Source of the DNA: Rachicladosporium sp. CCFEE 5018
Lineage: Eukaryota > Ascomycota > Dothideomycetes > Cladosporiales > Cladosporiaceae
DNA: 64,000 nt
Assembly: GCA_002077045.2 (NCBI GenBank)
Contig: KZ111148.1
Location: 838,791-902,790, forward strand
Reading direction: 5' to 3'
In this document: one piece after another, positions 1 through 12,200 of the stretch
Position numbering within the stretch: the first letter of the stretch is position 1
How the letters are laid out: each line of letters starts with the position of its first letter
The notes under the pieces: generated by a model
Seen by the model: only the letters and a program-made list of their open reading frames with translations
Told to the model about the DNA's origin: nothing
The model's database searches: none
Made by a program: the position numbers and the translations under genes

Positions 1-1
1 G

Positions 2-904
2 GGCCAGACAGTGAGACTCATGACACTGTTCGACAATGCGGCAGAGGACTGGAATTACAAGTACGGGCCTGACAATGCGCGCGGCTTACTACTGGAGCTT
101 ACCTACGCATCAACTCTGCCTGCTCTGTCCACGCTGGTCTCGGCACCCGACCGCGGTGCAACACCAGTCCTCTCCTCCTTGAGTGTCGCCGACAGAGAGA
201 AGCTCACCTCCATCAGCCGCCTCTCACATCCATACTCAGTCCGCATTCTGAACACCTACACCAATCACCTCGCTCCTCGATCCTCTTCCCAAGGCTCCCT
301 CCAGCTCCTCAACTCTCTTTTCCCGCACTTAGTAATGGGCCACGGCATCAACGCCGTAGTCTCCACCTTCCATCCCGACGGTACTTTGATCTGCGACCTG
401 CATTTCAGCGCTTCCTCGGCTTGGGAGAAGGCTGACGTGCAGAGCTATCGAGCTTACGAGCATGAGGGTTGGGTTGGGAAGCCGAAATGGAAGCCTGCTG
501 CGAAGAGGAAGGGTGGGAAGGTGTGGGTTAGTTGGACTGGGGCGACGGAGGTGAGGAGCTGGGTCTTGCAGGTGTGGCATGAGAGGGAGGGACGATGGAG
601 GGAGGTCATTGAGGTGGAGAAGACGGAATTTGAGACAGAGATCACTGTGCCGGAGAAGTGGCGACGGGCGAAGAAACTGAGGGTGCTGGCTGTTGATGGG
701 GATCTGGGGGAGATGGCCGGTGGGGCCACTGAAGTGCTGCATAGAAGGTTTGTGAACACTGCGACGTTCGGGCAAGTGGACGAGATCAGCGATTGGAAAG
801 GTATCTTGCTGCTGGCAGCCGTGATTGCAATGGCGTACCTGATCGCAGGCCGCTTACGAAAGCGACTACGAGGCAGGCTGACGAGGGAATGGAAGCTTCC
901 TTGA
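2..904 (+). CDS. Arylsulfotransferase-family membrane protein, 3' part
   Basis: The reading frame is already open at base 2, so the start lies before the window and only about the last 300 residues are seen. The opening motif (LFDNAAEDW, then a GLLLEL strand) resembles the fungal Arylsulfotran_2 family (bacterial ASST-like beta-propeller fold). Fungal members are secretory or membrane proteins whose substrate is mostly unknown, so sulfate transfer here is inference. The C-terminus has a hydrophobic segment (GILLLAAVIAMAYLIAG) followed by a basic tail (RLRKRLRGR), which predicts one membrane anchor with a short cytoplasmic tail. No intron is needed in the visible part. The gene converges with the Csm1/Pcs1 gene across a 467-nt spacer. 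Family assignment is fairly sure, activity is not. Confidence 0.75.
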   Translation, partial: GQTVRLMTLFDNAAEDWNYKYGPDNARGLLLELTYASTLPALSTLVSAPDRGATPVLSSLSVADREKLTSISRLSHPYSVRILNTYTNHLAPRSSSQGSLQLLNSLFPHLVMGHGINAVVSTFHPDGTLICDLHFSASSAWEKADVQSYRAYEHEGWVGKPKWKPAAKRKGGKVWVSWTGATEVRSWVLQVWHEREGRWREVIEVEKTEFETEITVPEKWRRAKKLRVLAVDGDLGEMAGGATEVLHRRFVNTATFGQVDEISDWKGILLLAAVIAMAYLIAGRLRKRLRGRLTREWKLP

Positions 905-1371
905 GCACGCCTCCAGCGTCACGAATAGCACCAAAGTTGCGTGCAAGCGTCCGATGCCAGAAGGCATAGGAACATGCTGAGACCTGGCCAAGATTTGATG
1001 TGTCCCGAGCGGCTGGAGAGCCTGATGGCAGTAGAGCCCGCCGGACTCTCATGTGAGTATGGCGACACGTACCGCGGCTGATGTCTGGGGAAAGAGCGCT
1101 CCGGTCTGAATGTCAGCAGAGAGACATCATTCGAGAGATTCGGGACAAGAGGAAAGGCCAAGAGAAGCAGAAGGAAGAGTGTCGGATTTCAAAAGTCACA
1201 ATCCTAGGTATTCGCGCCCCGGAACGCCACAACGAGACCAAGGCTCTTCTCTCCAAGCCCGGGAAACCAAAGAGTCTGTACGAAATACAGCCGCGATCGA
1301 CTCCGGCAGACATCCTGTTCCCCTGACAAGACGCTCACGCAGTTAGCTCTTAACATCTCAGCGCCTCCGCT
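905..1371. other. Convergent intergenic spacer
   Basis: This spacer holds the 3' ends of the arylsulfotransferase-like gene (+) and the Csm1/Pcs1 gene (-). Short open frames cross it on both strands, but none has a recognisable motif or a natural start. I see no RNA gene or repeat. Confidence 0.5.
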
Positions 1372-2789
1372 TCACTCCCCCACAACAACCCTCTTCATCA
1401 TACACTCAATTAACTTCTGATACATCCTCGGCGCCTGGAACCGCGGGAACTGGATAGCCTCCGCAAGGTAATCCGGCAGAATCTCAATCAGATCCGCATC
1501 CCGTCCCTCATCGAGCATAGGCTCATACTCGAACTCGATGTCATCGTGACTCTGCGTTGCGCCAGGGGTGGTGGTAGCGCTGCCGTCGGGCGCGATGGTG
1601 ATGTGGAAATGGAGTGCTGTGAGGGGGAGGTTAGCAAGCTGCTCGGTGGGGGAGGGAAGGAAGGGGAAGGGTTTAAGGGGGAATGGGAAAGGGAAAGGGG
1701 ATACGCACTACCGTTGCGGCCGGTTTGAAGGCAGTCGTACTCGTCGCCTTCGTCGCGGCGTTTGATGTTGCGGATTAGCAGGCCGGTCATGTCGGCGTAG
1801 AGGTTCTCTTTCATCTTCGCGTCTCTCATAGCCTCCGTGGCATTGACAGGCACAGCTCTGGCTGCACTCGCAGCAGCAACCTTAGCTTCTAGTGCCTTGA
1901 CTTCGTTCACATGCGCCTTGACTTCAGCCGACGACTCGGCGACTCGTGTCCTGAGCTCCGCATTCTCCTTCTCCAGCCTCTCAGCCTTCTCTCTCTCCTT
2001 CACCACAGCCTTCTCCTCCGCCGCCGACACACCACTCCCCTTCCCAGCTTTCTTCAGCTCCGCCACCTCCTTTCTCAAACTCTCAATCAATGCCTCAGCA
2101 CTCCTCGCCTTCTCATCACTAGCCCGCTTGAGCTTCTCGAAATTCGTCTCCGCGTTCGAACTCCCCAGCGCCTGCAAATTCTGATACTTGAGACTCAGAT
2201 TCTCGTATTTCCGCGTCATATCGTTCAGCTGTCGACGGAGCTGTGGGTCCCCGCCGCGACGCTCGCGCTCAGTGCCAGAGGCGCTGTTACTCCTGTCTCT
2301 CGGCGCTGGGTATCCAGCTGTGACTGAAGTCGCGCGCGCAGAAGCTCTAGGTTGCAGCGATGTCTGTCGCACAGCTGCCAAAGGCGCAAGAACTGCATCC
2401 TCCATACTGATCTCCCCCTCCCCTTCCTCCTCAACAGGATCCGCCTGCGTCTCCGGGATCACGTTCTCCGCCGCCCGTCTTGTGCGTTTCGCAGCCGGCG
2501 CCTTCTTCGCCATCTCCACCACCTCAGTCTCCTCGCCCTGCAAATTCGTGCGATCCTTCAGCGCCTGAGCAGGCGTCTTGCGCTTCGTCGCGCCCTTGGC
2601 AGTGGTAGTTTTGCGCATGGCTGTGTGGAATTTTGTCGCCTTCAAAGTATTGAGTGTTTGGCGGCGATTAGCTGCAGAAGAGATGGCGGCGACGGTTGCG
2701 AGGTCGTCTTCAGAGTCGGGGGATTGATCTGGGTGGGTAGGTGGGCAAACGGTCGCGGTTGCTACTCTTGTGGAGGTGCGGGCAGGCAT
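1372..2789 (-). CDS. pcs1: Monopolin/kinetochore protein Csm1/Pcs1
   Basis: This is the coiled-coil subunit of the monopolin-type complex (budding yeast Csm1, fission yeast Pcs1), which clamps kinetochore microtubule sites and helps organise rDNA and centromeres in the nucleus. Exons are 2789-1709 and 1616-1372, with a 92-nt intron (GTGCGT...CAG), giving 441 residues. The N-terminal ~190 residues are basic and low complexity (KRKT and KRTRR stretches suit nuclear import). A long coiled coil follows, from about residue 190 (LRRQLNDMTRKYENLSLKYQ) to 310. The C-terminal globular Csm1 domain starts near NLYADMTGLLIRNI and continues through the splice into TLHFHITIAPDG and FEYEP. Splicing is needed to restore this domain, since the unspliced frame loses it. 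Length and layout fit the family. The next gene on the same strand, Glo3, is unrelated. Confidence 0.85.
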
Positions 2790-3098
2790 TGGATGGGCGC
2801 ACTTGAAGGAAGATTTGCGCTGGAACTGCGCGATATGCTGTGCAGTAGTGCGGCAACGGTGCGATTAGTGAGGTCTACGATATGCAGTGTAGTCAATGCT
2901 GGGATGTTCAATTCGAGATGGTGGCACGTGTATTGTGACGCGAAAAGCGCGTTGGTAAACACCGGGATACCGGAGAATCTCGATCCGAGGTAGATATGCC
3001 AAGCCCTTTTCCGGTCCTCAACCCATCTATCGCTAAGTCTAGCACAAGTCGTCTCTGATATCCTCTCTACACGTTAGAACCCATCATCACACTCAAGT
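2790..3098. other. Intergenic spacer, Csm1 promoter side
   Basis: This 309-nt spacer lies between the Csm1/Pcs1 start and the Glo3 stop, with both genes on the minus strand. It must contain the Csm1 promoter and the Glo3 3' end. I see no distinctive motif. Confidence 0.5.
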
Positions 3099-4904
3099 CT
3101 ACCCATTCAGATACCGCCTCACCGCTCCCTGCAGGCCCTTCGCCCCCTCCCCAAGCATCGCACCCAGATTCTCCAGATCATCGCCCGCAGTAATCCCAAA
3201 CTTCTTCACGAAGTCCTTGGCCGCAGTCTCAAGATCGCCGTACTCCCCTGCTCCGCCTTCTCCAGCCTCCTCCTCAGGCCGTCCGAAGTAAGCGTTCGAG
3301 GAGATCGCACTTGAGCCGGAGAAGTTCTCGAGTCGTTGCTTGGCTTCTGTCTGAACGGAGGGGTCGAATGTGCCTTTGCCGAAGAACTCGTCTAAGGAGA
3401 TGCCTTTTTGCTGGCCGAACTTTTCGCGGGCGAAGCGTTCGGAGTCGTCTGTCGATGTTGTCAGCTCAACCACACTTCTTCACTGCCAGTCAGGGCTGCT
3501 CACCTTGCACAGGCGCCCGACTCATAGCCCCAAACCCCATAGCTTTCTGCGCGGGCTTCCCAACAGCAGCTCCCCCACCACCTCCCACCTGCCCAAATCC
3601 AAGCTTTCTCACACTCGTCTGTAGACTCTCCACATTGTCGGCTCCTCTCCCAGCTGTGCTCCCGAATCCTCCTGCTTTCGGTGGACTTATCGGCGTGGGC
3701 TGTAATATCGTCGTACTGCTCTCCTTCTGCGCAGCTGGCACCGCAGCGACGGGCGCACTCTCCTCATCGGGATCATAACCCAGCTTTTCCTTTCGCTCTG
3801 CTTCCTCCCGTGCCTTCTTCTCTGCTGCGTCAAAGTCTAGAAGGCTGGCATCGACTTTCTTCGCGCCCAGCTTGGCCTTCTTCGCGCCGAGAATGTTGGC
3901 TTTGGGTTTACTTGACACTGCGGTCTTTCGTAGTGCAGAGGAAGATGTCGTGCGTGTTGTTGAAGGAGCGACGGGTGCATCTGTAGGTGCTAGAGGTGAC
4001 TTTGGTCGTGCTGTGCCGTTTCCGTTTGCGTTCGCACTGAGAAAGGGGGATGCTGTGCGGCCTATGCCAGGTGTGCCGGAACGTGAGGGAGGATTGCTAG
4101 GTCGCTTAATCGAGGGCTTGTCCCAGGAGGAGAAGAAGTCATCTTCGCCGCCTGCGGGTGTGTTTGTGCCTGTGCCTTCGCTTTCTTCGCTGCCGTCTTC
4201 CACGACTACACTTTCAGGGTTTCTGATCATATGTTAGCCTTGCTCTGCCACAGGAGTCGCAAACTCCGGTGGTATACGCACTTTCTGATGTCTGCTTCTA
4301 CCCTCCTCGCAAGCTCGTCCTTGTACTTTGCCGCCACTGTGCTGGTGTACTTTGTCTTGGGATCCTTACTCGCAAGCGCCGCACTCCCACCATGCGTCTG
4401 GAAGTACTTTGTCGCGCTTTCGTTGCCGCCGACTTTCATTCGTCGAAGCTGGTCCCATTGCCATTCTGTCGGGAAACATGTTAGTCAGTCTTGACTCGTC
4501 CTGCCACTATCCCCCGTAGCTCTCTTCCCATTGCTGCTCACCCCCTTGCCCTGCAGCTGCTCCCTCTTTCCTGCGCCGCCTGCCGGCCCTTCACTCCCTC
4601 CCTCTTGCTCCATACCTTTCACTTGCCCCTCCTATGCTTCTTCGCCGCCTTTGCCTGCCTCAGAGATGGGATAGTACTCACGGTCCAGATTTACACTCTT
4701 AACAAAACTGATATGAACCCCCAAATTCCTATGATTCGCCGAACAGTCCAAACAAAGATAGATGCTAAACGGAATCGAACTCCAAGTCGGGTTCTGCGCG
4801 CCGCAGTCAAAGCAGATTTTATTCGCGTTGCTCCGTTTCAGCTGGCCGAAGAGGGATGTGCTGAAGGACTTGGGCGCCATGGCGGGGTTGGGGGTTGAGG
4901 ACAT
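3099..4904 (-). CDS. glo3: ADP-ribosylation factor GTPase-activating protein Glo3
   Basis: Glo3 (ArfGAP2/3) stimulates GTP hydrolysis by Arf1 on COPI vesicles in Golgi-to-ER transport. Exons are 4904-4682, 4465-4282, 4222-3504 and 3448-3099 with consensus splice sites, giving 491 residues. The ArfGAP zinc finger is at the N-terminus: Cys31, Cys34, Cys51 and Cys54, with the catalytic arginine expected at Arg59 (ANHRNLGVHISFVKS). The first splice restores the family sequence NLDQWQWDQLRRMKVGGN. The middle is a Ser/Pro-rich linker, then an AKKAKLGAKK segment. The C-terminal Glo3 motif region includes ERFAREKFGQQKGIS and SGSSAISSNAYFGR, typical of Glo3 and separating it from Gcs1. A second in-frame ATG at 4880 (MAPKSFSTS) could be the true start. 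The identification is strong. Confidence 0.92.
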
Positions 4905-5400
4905 CGTGGCGGAGTTGATGAGAAGACTGGGAGGGGAGTAAGAGGGACTGGTGTGGGGTGTTGGTTGGGAAGGTGGGAGGATGAGGGGGGTAGATATGGA
5001 CTGGACAAATACAAGTGTTGTGAAGTGGTTGGTCTGTGCTTACGTGTACTTATGGCATGGGCGAGTATGGGGACTTTCTTTGTGCTCCAGGCCTCTCGTC
5101 CAGTATTCACGGCAGCAGCATCGAAGAGAAGCAAACTGGAGGACTCGAATGTCAGAGCAAGCATAGAGTAAAGATGCAATGTCTCGTCGTCTTGTACCAC
5201 TCGTTGGTGCAGTCATTCGCCCGCGCCTTGCTATTCTATAATCTGTACAGCCGCGAAGAGAGTCTGCATACTGGACGCTGCAAGCTCTGCATGCCAAAAG
5301 GGGTATCATTCGCAACTCTATCTCAACTTTGCATGCATCCAGTTCCGCGTTCCCTCACTTTCGTTACCACATTCACTGTGCTCGGCCACGCCACCAAGAA
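4905..5400. other. Intergenic spacer, Glo3 promoter
   Basis: About 500 nt between the Glo3 start and the stop of the next minus-strand gene. A frame of 120 codons runs through it on the minus strand but has no family signature. I see no RNA gene or clear repeat. Confidence 0.5.
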
Positions 5401-6600
5401 TTACCACCCCTCCATATCATCATCGTCCATTCCGGCTGCCTCAACATCCACCCTCGTCCCCAGGGCCTGCTGGCCCTGCCTAATGAGCGCCTCCATCCTT
5501 CTAGACATGCTCCCCATCACTCTCTCCGCAGCCTTTTCCTCCCTGGCACGCTTCTTCACGAGCTTCTCCGCATCTGAACTGAGCTCCGCTGCACCACCGA
5601 GACTGTGCCTCGAGCTCGGTCTAGCAGTTGTTGCTAACCGCGCAGGACTGCCAGTATGTGAGGTAGTTGAGCTCTGGCGACGGACAGGCGCGGCGAGTGT
5701 ACTGCGGCGGCTTGGTGCGCGGGATGCAAGACTTGGCCGTGAAGCGGTTTTGCGTTTCGGGCTTGTGCTTTCCGAGAGCTCAGGTGTATTGACCACGACC
5801 CAGGAGTCACGATCAGTCTGTCGTCGCTTGATGGCGGGTCTGGCTAGAGCGGAAGAAGGTGGCGACATTGGATTATCCTGCTCGAAGTCTCCCAGGAACT
5901 CATCGGATCGCCAGGAGCCGGGTAAGGGCGTGGATGTCTGCTCTTGTGAGAAGCCAGGCATGCCAAGAGCCCGGAAAGAGCTGTCAGACATGGTGTATGT
6001 TCGCCCGCCGCCTGCAATGAAGCCAGTGAACACCGTTGTGCCGAATGTAAACGCTTTGCCCACTAGCCCGAAAGCGAAGCGCGTCCAGCTTTGCGACTGC
6101 CCATTCGGCGACAAGTGCGTTCGCGCCGCACCATTCCGCTCCCTAGCCAGAGCGCCTGTGATCGTTGCGCTATGACTGTAGGAGCTTGTTTTGGGTACAA
6201 GCCGCCTCCGCGCATCGATGTCCTGCTCTATCGGCGTCTCCCATGTGGCATGTGCCAGTAGGCCAGGAGTGTCAAAACCGCCGGCTAATCTGTACCGCTC
6301 GTTGACATGTGCCGTGCTTGCCCCAACTGCGCTGCTTGACAAGTCGACACTCCCTGCTACCGCATCTTCTCCTCGTGGCCAGGCTGGCGTGAGTACATCT
6401 GCCTGTGGGTTCCCATGCGATGAGTCTAGTCTTGCGCGCTTCCGCCCTCCGTTGCCGTACGAGAAGTAGTCCGCTGAGGTTGCGTATGTGGGTGTAGCTG
6501 AGATCGAGACAGGCGATTTGGGAGGGAGGAAGAGATGCGCATTCGGTCCTCTGGCTGGCAAGAAGAAGTCCTGCGATGGGGGAGGGGACGGGAGGGCCAT
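5401..6600 (-). CDS. Conserved-looking fungal protein of unknown function
   Basis: This intronless frame encodes 399 residues from the first ATG at 6600. The open frame continues 32 codons upstream without an ATG. I do not recognise a named family. Visible parts, in order: a Pro/Ser-rich N-terminus, a GRKRARLD basic patch that could be a nuclear localisation signal, an ordered-looking core around residues 175-215 (WTRFAFGLVGKAFTFGTTVF, then GFIAGGGRTYTM), a disordered Ser/Arg-rich stretch, a predicted helix near the C-terminus (SSDAEKLVKKRAREEKAAERV), and an acidic tail DDDDMEGW. The tail and core look constrained, so the protein is probably real and conserved in related fungi, but its function is unknown. 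A 379-codon frame on the opposite strand is taken as its shadow. Confidence 0.7.
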   Translation of the reverse strand: MALPSPPPSQDFFLPARGPNAHLFLPPKSPVSISATPTYATSADYFSYGNGGRKRARLDSSHGNPQADVLTPAWPRGEDAVAGSVDLSSSAVGASTAHVNERYRLAGGFDTPGLLAHATWETPIEQDIDARRRLVPKTSSYSHSATITGALARERNGAARTHLSPNGQSQSWTRFAFGLVGKAFTFGTTVFTGFIAGGGRTYTMSDSSFRALGMPGFSQEQTSTPLPGSWRSDEFLGDFEQDNPMSPPSSALARPAIKRRQTDRDSWVVVNTPELSESTSPKRKTASRPSLASRAPSRRSTLAAPVRRQSSTTSHTGSPARLATTARPSSRHSLGGAAELSSDAEKLVKKRAREEKAAERVMGSMSRRMEALIRQGQQALGTRVDVEAAGMDDDDMEGW

Positions 6601-9200
6601 CGCGAGGGAGGAGCGGGATATGGCAGTGGTGAAGCCGGTGGGATGGTGGCTAGCCGGACACAGTGTCTCAGGTCGCCATTGATCAAGGTGACTCAACAGT
6701 AAGGCGACTGCATAAGTGATTGGTGACGATGATCATCACGAGGCATCAACGAGGCAAGCTCGCACAGGTGCATAAGCTTTTGCGGGGATAACACAAGATG
6801 CGACTTCCTAACCCCAACACTAACCCTACAAAGAAAACAAACCACTCGAAACCATTAGGATAGTACGTGACATAGAGCTCACCTTCACACCAGCGGAGCC
6901 GTGGTGAATGTACTCGTCACCATTGAGTTTTCTTAGCACTAAATTACATCTCTGCCATGCTAGTGGCAACGTGCAGTCAAGGCAACTCAACACTCATGCT
7001 CGATCATGTTATCTGCAACCACGACCATGGAACACATCAACTGTTCCCTTCTCGTGCAAACCGCCGTACAGCTCGATATTCTGCCAAGCAGTACAGCGAC
7101 ATCCCAGTCAACACTGCATGCCGAGTCACAGCTACCACGCTGACAACCAGGCGGCCGGTTCTCCATGCTCGCTGACAGCGTGTCTGCAGTGCGCGCCGAC
7201 AGGCGTCGGCTCGGGCGGTAGTACAATGACACGAGAGTCGGGATTGGCATTGTTCGAATTGGGAAACCCTCGAAGAGACTTTGCAAGTGATGAAGAGGAC
7301 TGTACGTGAATATTCCTTTGCCATCCTAGAAACGCCGAGGCCGATGGTGAACGATGCTGCTAGAGCTGTGACTGTGGGGGTCCAAGAGTCGTATCTAGCA
7401 TCGGTATTGCGAAACTCAGCACTCGAGCTCACGTGCCATCTTGTAGTACCACGAAGAGAAAGAAGAAAGCAATTTTGTACTACCTCTCACCTCATCGCCG
7501 CAGCAAAGTCCGACAAACAAAGAACGTGGTCTCAACACGCTGCGGTGGTTGCTCCAGCCGTTTGGGCGCCCGTATGCAAGTGTGAGCAGCTACTATTGAT
7601 CGGCCCTGCATGAAAGCGGGCTGACGTGGCCAGAGATGTTGCTGTTCTCGTGACCTTCTGCAAAACATGTCGTCTGCCGCGTGAGCTACCTCGAACGCTC
7701 TGACGGACGTTACTGCGACATGCGACAGACCTTCGGACCACGCTGAGCGCAGGTCAAGGGTACGGTGTTTCGTCGTCAACGGGTTGGGGGCTGCTATGTC
7801 ATCGGTTTTGCCAAGAATTCACAAGGTACTTCCAGGCGCCGCCCGCTACTAGTGCAAAGTCAGACAGAAGGAATCGATAAATAGCAATCAATACTCCGAA
7901 GTGCGAGGCGACATGTGCAGCTTCGATGCGTTGCCATGAATGAGGAATACAGCATTCACTGAATGGTTTGCGACATCGATGGTCGAGTCCGTCGGCAGTC
8001 TACCGGCTTTCTGGGCTGTGGGCCAGGTCGGGCATTTGTTTTCTGAAACGGTGTCGGCATGGAAGCCCCAGGGTGCCCCGGCTGACTCTAATTTGCTGAG
8101 ATTCGATAATGCACGGCAGACATTGGCTTTTTACAGCCGGCTAGTCGGTCGCAGGACGAGGAATGCGATGCATACACTTGTTGTCTGCTCTATAGGTAGT
8201 AATTGTATTCACAGTATCCATACTTCCACGCAGCGGAAGCATCGTCGCCGGTATTAGGCAGAAATACGAGTGTATTTGCAGACGATGGGATGTGGAGGAT
8301 TCTGACCCTAGCCCGCTGTCCGAAATTGTAAATTAGCAGGCGCTACCCACTCCACTAGCCGCACCCGTTTAGATTTGCCCCGACGTTGGCGATCCACTGC
8401 ATCCCTTCTCACGCACCCGCTGCACACCTCTCTCCACCTCACCGCCGGACTCCTCTCGACCAGCGAGCCTCTACGACACCGCCGCTGCTGTCCACCTCCG
8501 CTCCGCTATCGACAACAAGGCCTTCTCGCATCACTGGTCTCTCACTCGCCTGCATAATACCCCTTTCTTGCTCGTTCGCAGCCTCGTCACGGATACCGGA
8601 CGGACCGCATCACATTCTTTGACACGCTTTCATTGCGACGACACAATTATTTTACGGCCTCTGCTATTGTGCTTTTTGCGAATACTGCGGGATAAGCGCA
8701 GACAGCATAGGGGCGCGTGTGAGAGGATAGCGACCTTCACGACGTGACCGCGCCGGACAACCCGCACAAGAACCGGACTGCAGTGCCATTGATTGGACGA
8801 GAACGGCAGGCAGTGTTGCAAGGCATTGCGAGTGCACATCTCTTTGTCCATATCGAGCTGGACCTCGCGTATTTCTTTGACGCTTCGCTGGGCGAAATTG
8901 CACAATCAACGGCATCCACCTCCGACTGCACAGGCTTCACTTGCTCGACCACGTGTCGCACGCTTGATTGGTATTGCGATTTGCGAGTCTAGGATGATCT
9001 AGGACGCACGCACAATTGGACTGGACTGAGCCTCATCACTCGCATTATCGACATTTGACGAATCGTCAGCCACACTCGTTTGCAGCCAACTTCCTACGGT
9101 ACGATACGTGCTTGCATTTGCAGAAGGCACGTTGCTGACACCTTGCAGTTCACTACTTCGTTTTTGCGCCTCGCGCATTTCAGTATACTCATTTCCAGTC
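6601..9200. other. Long gene-free region upstream of Msb2
   Basis: I find no supportable gene in these 2.6 kb. The longest frames (131 codons on the minus strand near 7037-7432, 110 codons at 7281-7613, 105 codons at 7940-8257) lack ATG starts or family motifs. The part from about 8340 to 8600 is pyrimidine-rich, as in long fungal promoters and 5' leaders. The region probably holds the Msb2 promoter and leader and the promoter of the unknown gene ending at 5401. Short telomere-like wording (CCTAACCCCAACACTAACCC) at about 6808 is too brief to be meaningful. Confidence 0.5.
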
Positions 9201-12200
9201 ATGCGCACATCATCAGCAGCATGGGCGGCCGCACTGGCCGTCATGTCAATGCATGGCCCTCTCACAGTCGCGCAAGCGGCACCCGCACAACCGCAGCAAG
9301 AACGACCGAAGTACTACGTGCCTCGAGCGCTCGAGCAACGGCAGTTCAGGAACATCACAATGCCGCCTCCAGAGACGACAGAGCCACCCATCCCTTCGAC
9401 GAAAACAGTGACAGAGACAATGCCTGCGCCTTCCGATGATCCCGTGATGTCAGCGTACATTGAAAGCTTAGAATCAGACAGCTATCCTGAGTATGCTCCG
9501 TACACTGAGCCGGAGCGAGTGGGTACGACGACTGTAACCGCACAGACGGCGACGTACACCATAACATACACAGAGACCGGGTCGCCCGTGCCTATACCGA
9601 CGACATCGTCCACCTCGAGCTCCGTGGCTGCTATCACGACTTCCACGAGCACGAGCCCTTCTGTGGTGAGCTCTCCGAGCAGCAGCTTGCCCAGCGTGAT
9701 CGTGCTTCCAACGCGGCCTTCGTCAAGCCCAAGCTCGACACCCAGCTCAAGCACTTCATCGAGTACACCTGTCGCAACAACGTCGCCCGACCCAACTCCG
9801 GAGGCTAGCACAGCGAGCAGCTCTGCAAGTGCAATTGCTTCGTCGCCTTCAGATAAGCCGGAGACCACCACTACCTCATCCATCGTGGACGTACCGACTA
9901 GCAGGCCAGAAGCCGTGACCACGAGCAGCACCACACGTACGAGACGCTTTCCGTCCTTTACCCGCCGGCTCAATACCACGAGCTCGATCAATCCTACTGC
10001 TTACTCTAGCTTGACATCAAGCTTGAGCACCAGCACAAGCTCCTTAGTAGCGACCACGACTGAAAGTACAACGTCGAGCTCGGTCGTTTCGTCTGGCGAG
10101 ACTACGACACTGTCCTCCATCGGCTCTTTCGGACCAAGCGCAGGATTTCCTGGACGTCCAATCGACCCGAGTGCTGCGCCGAGCAATAGCTTTCCGAGTA
10201 TTATCGTACTGCCGACTTTCAGTCCGAGCTCAAGCTCCGCGGCGGAGACAATTGCGAGCAGCGCCCCGAGCAGCGTCGCATCGGATAACAGTGCGAGTGA
10301 CACTTCGCTTTTTGCGTTCGGAGCGCCGACAGGTGTGTTGCCTTCGGACCAGCCGTCCGCAACGTTCCCGGGCACTGCACCGACTGGTGGCTTCGAGCCG
10401 CCGTTTGTACTTCCGACGAGCAGGGAATCGACTCAGATCATCTCTTCAAGGTCGGCTACGCTTGAGGCTACGTCTTCGCCATCGGCCTCTGCAGGGCCTG
10501 GTCCCTCATCGGAAGTCGTGCCCACTGCACCGGCCACGACAGAGGCGTCGACACCTGTCACGACCTCTTCGTCTTCCACCACAGGTCCGATAATCGTTGG
10601 CTTAACGACAGTCATCGAGGGGCCCACGACTTCACCGACTTCGTCTGCAGCCGAGGCAGGCGTGACTGCGCCAAGTGCCGCAAATGCAACTGCGTTTGAA
10701 GCTGGGCAGCCCGGACAGCCTGGGCGTCCTACTGAAAGTGATGGGTTCGGTTTCACTGCGCCATTTGGAAGTGGACGACCTTCTGGGTTGCCATCGCTCT
10801 CTACGCAACCTGGATCAGCGCCGACCGGTTCCGACGCGTCTCCGACCACTGCGCCGAACGGCACTGTGATCATCACAACGACGAGCATTCCAGGCATTGG
10901 CGTTGTGCCGACTCTGTTCACGTCGACGCCATTGAGCGCAGCAACGACTGCTACCGACATGTCCAGCGTGTTGTCCTCGGCAGCGTCGCAAGCGTCTAGT
11001 GTGGCGTCGTCGGTAGCATCATCTGCCCTTTCAGACGCTGCCACCAGCAACGGGACCAGCGCACCGACGAGCGTGCCAGCTTCTATCACGAGCGCTGCAA
11101 CGGCCGCCCTCTCGAGCTTGTCGTCATCGCTGAACTCTGAATTGAGCAGCATCGCTGCTACAATCACCGATTCGGCCTTGGCTAGCTCGCTCTCTGCAGA
11201 CTACAGCAGCATCTTGTCGAGCGCGGCGTCCTCCCTGGCTTCGGACTTGTCCAGCGTGTTGCCTACAACCATGATTCCCACGACCGAGCTGACCATTGGT
11301 GGACCTATAACAGTACCGACGAGCGCCTTCGTGACTGCACCACTCACCACAGCACCCGCGACCGCTTCGGTCTCTTACACGTCGACCACCATCACCAATT
11401 CAGACGGCTCTGTCACAGTGATCCCAGTGCCTGTATCGGATACTACTGCACCAGTGTTCACACTCAGCACTTCCACTGGCAGCGATGGTGTAACTGCCAT
11501 TCCTGTGCCTGTGACGTCCTCGTCTGGCTCGTCGTCGGTGGCTACCTCCACAGAAACGCTGGCGTCGCCGCCTACGTCGTCGCCTGCGTCGAGCTCTCCC
11601 GCAGCCAGCAGTGGTGCTACTTCTAGCTCTGGCGCGTCTAGCGCGGTAGGCACAACTGCCACTTCTACGGGGGCCACTGCTACTGGCACAGATGGCACGT
11701 CCACTGCAACCAGCACAGCGTCGAGCAGCAAGTCTTCGTCGAGCTCGTCGGGTTCCTCTCTGGCGAGCACTCTTACAGAAGGCCCGTCGGCGACTACGAC
11801 GAGCAGCAGCAGCAGCATTGTCGTGCCCGTAACCACTCCTGAGAGTGAGACAAAGACATCTGCCGCTGCTTCCACGATCTCGACATCGTTACCGCTCACT
11901 GCTGGCACCACTACTGATCTCAGTCCTTCGAGCAATGCTACGATGACGACTGCACTGCCTGTCACTGACTCGAAATCCTCGTCTGCCAGTCTGACAACGA
12001 CTGTTATCACGATTGGCACGAGTGATGCTACCGTGGTGCTCGGATCGCCGACGAGCAGTGGGACCTCTTCCACTATCACACACACATCCATCTCCTCGGC
12101 CACTGGCACGGACACGCTAAGCTCTGTGACGTCGATCAAGACATCAAGCCCGGCACCGTACTCGATCCTCCCGACTGGCACAGACACTCTGACCTCGTTG

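Noticed and set aside
5036..6175. 379-codon frame on the plus strand
   Set aside because: It lies antisense to the unknown protein at 5401-6600, has no family motif and no good start, and reads as a codon-bias shadow.
7037..7432. 131-codon minus-strand frame upstream of Msb2
   Set aside because: It begins with GTG, lacks a family signature, and only the first ~40 residues look protein-like. A tiny upstream exon (ATG GCA C before GTGAGC) was considered but nothing supports it.
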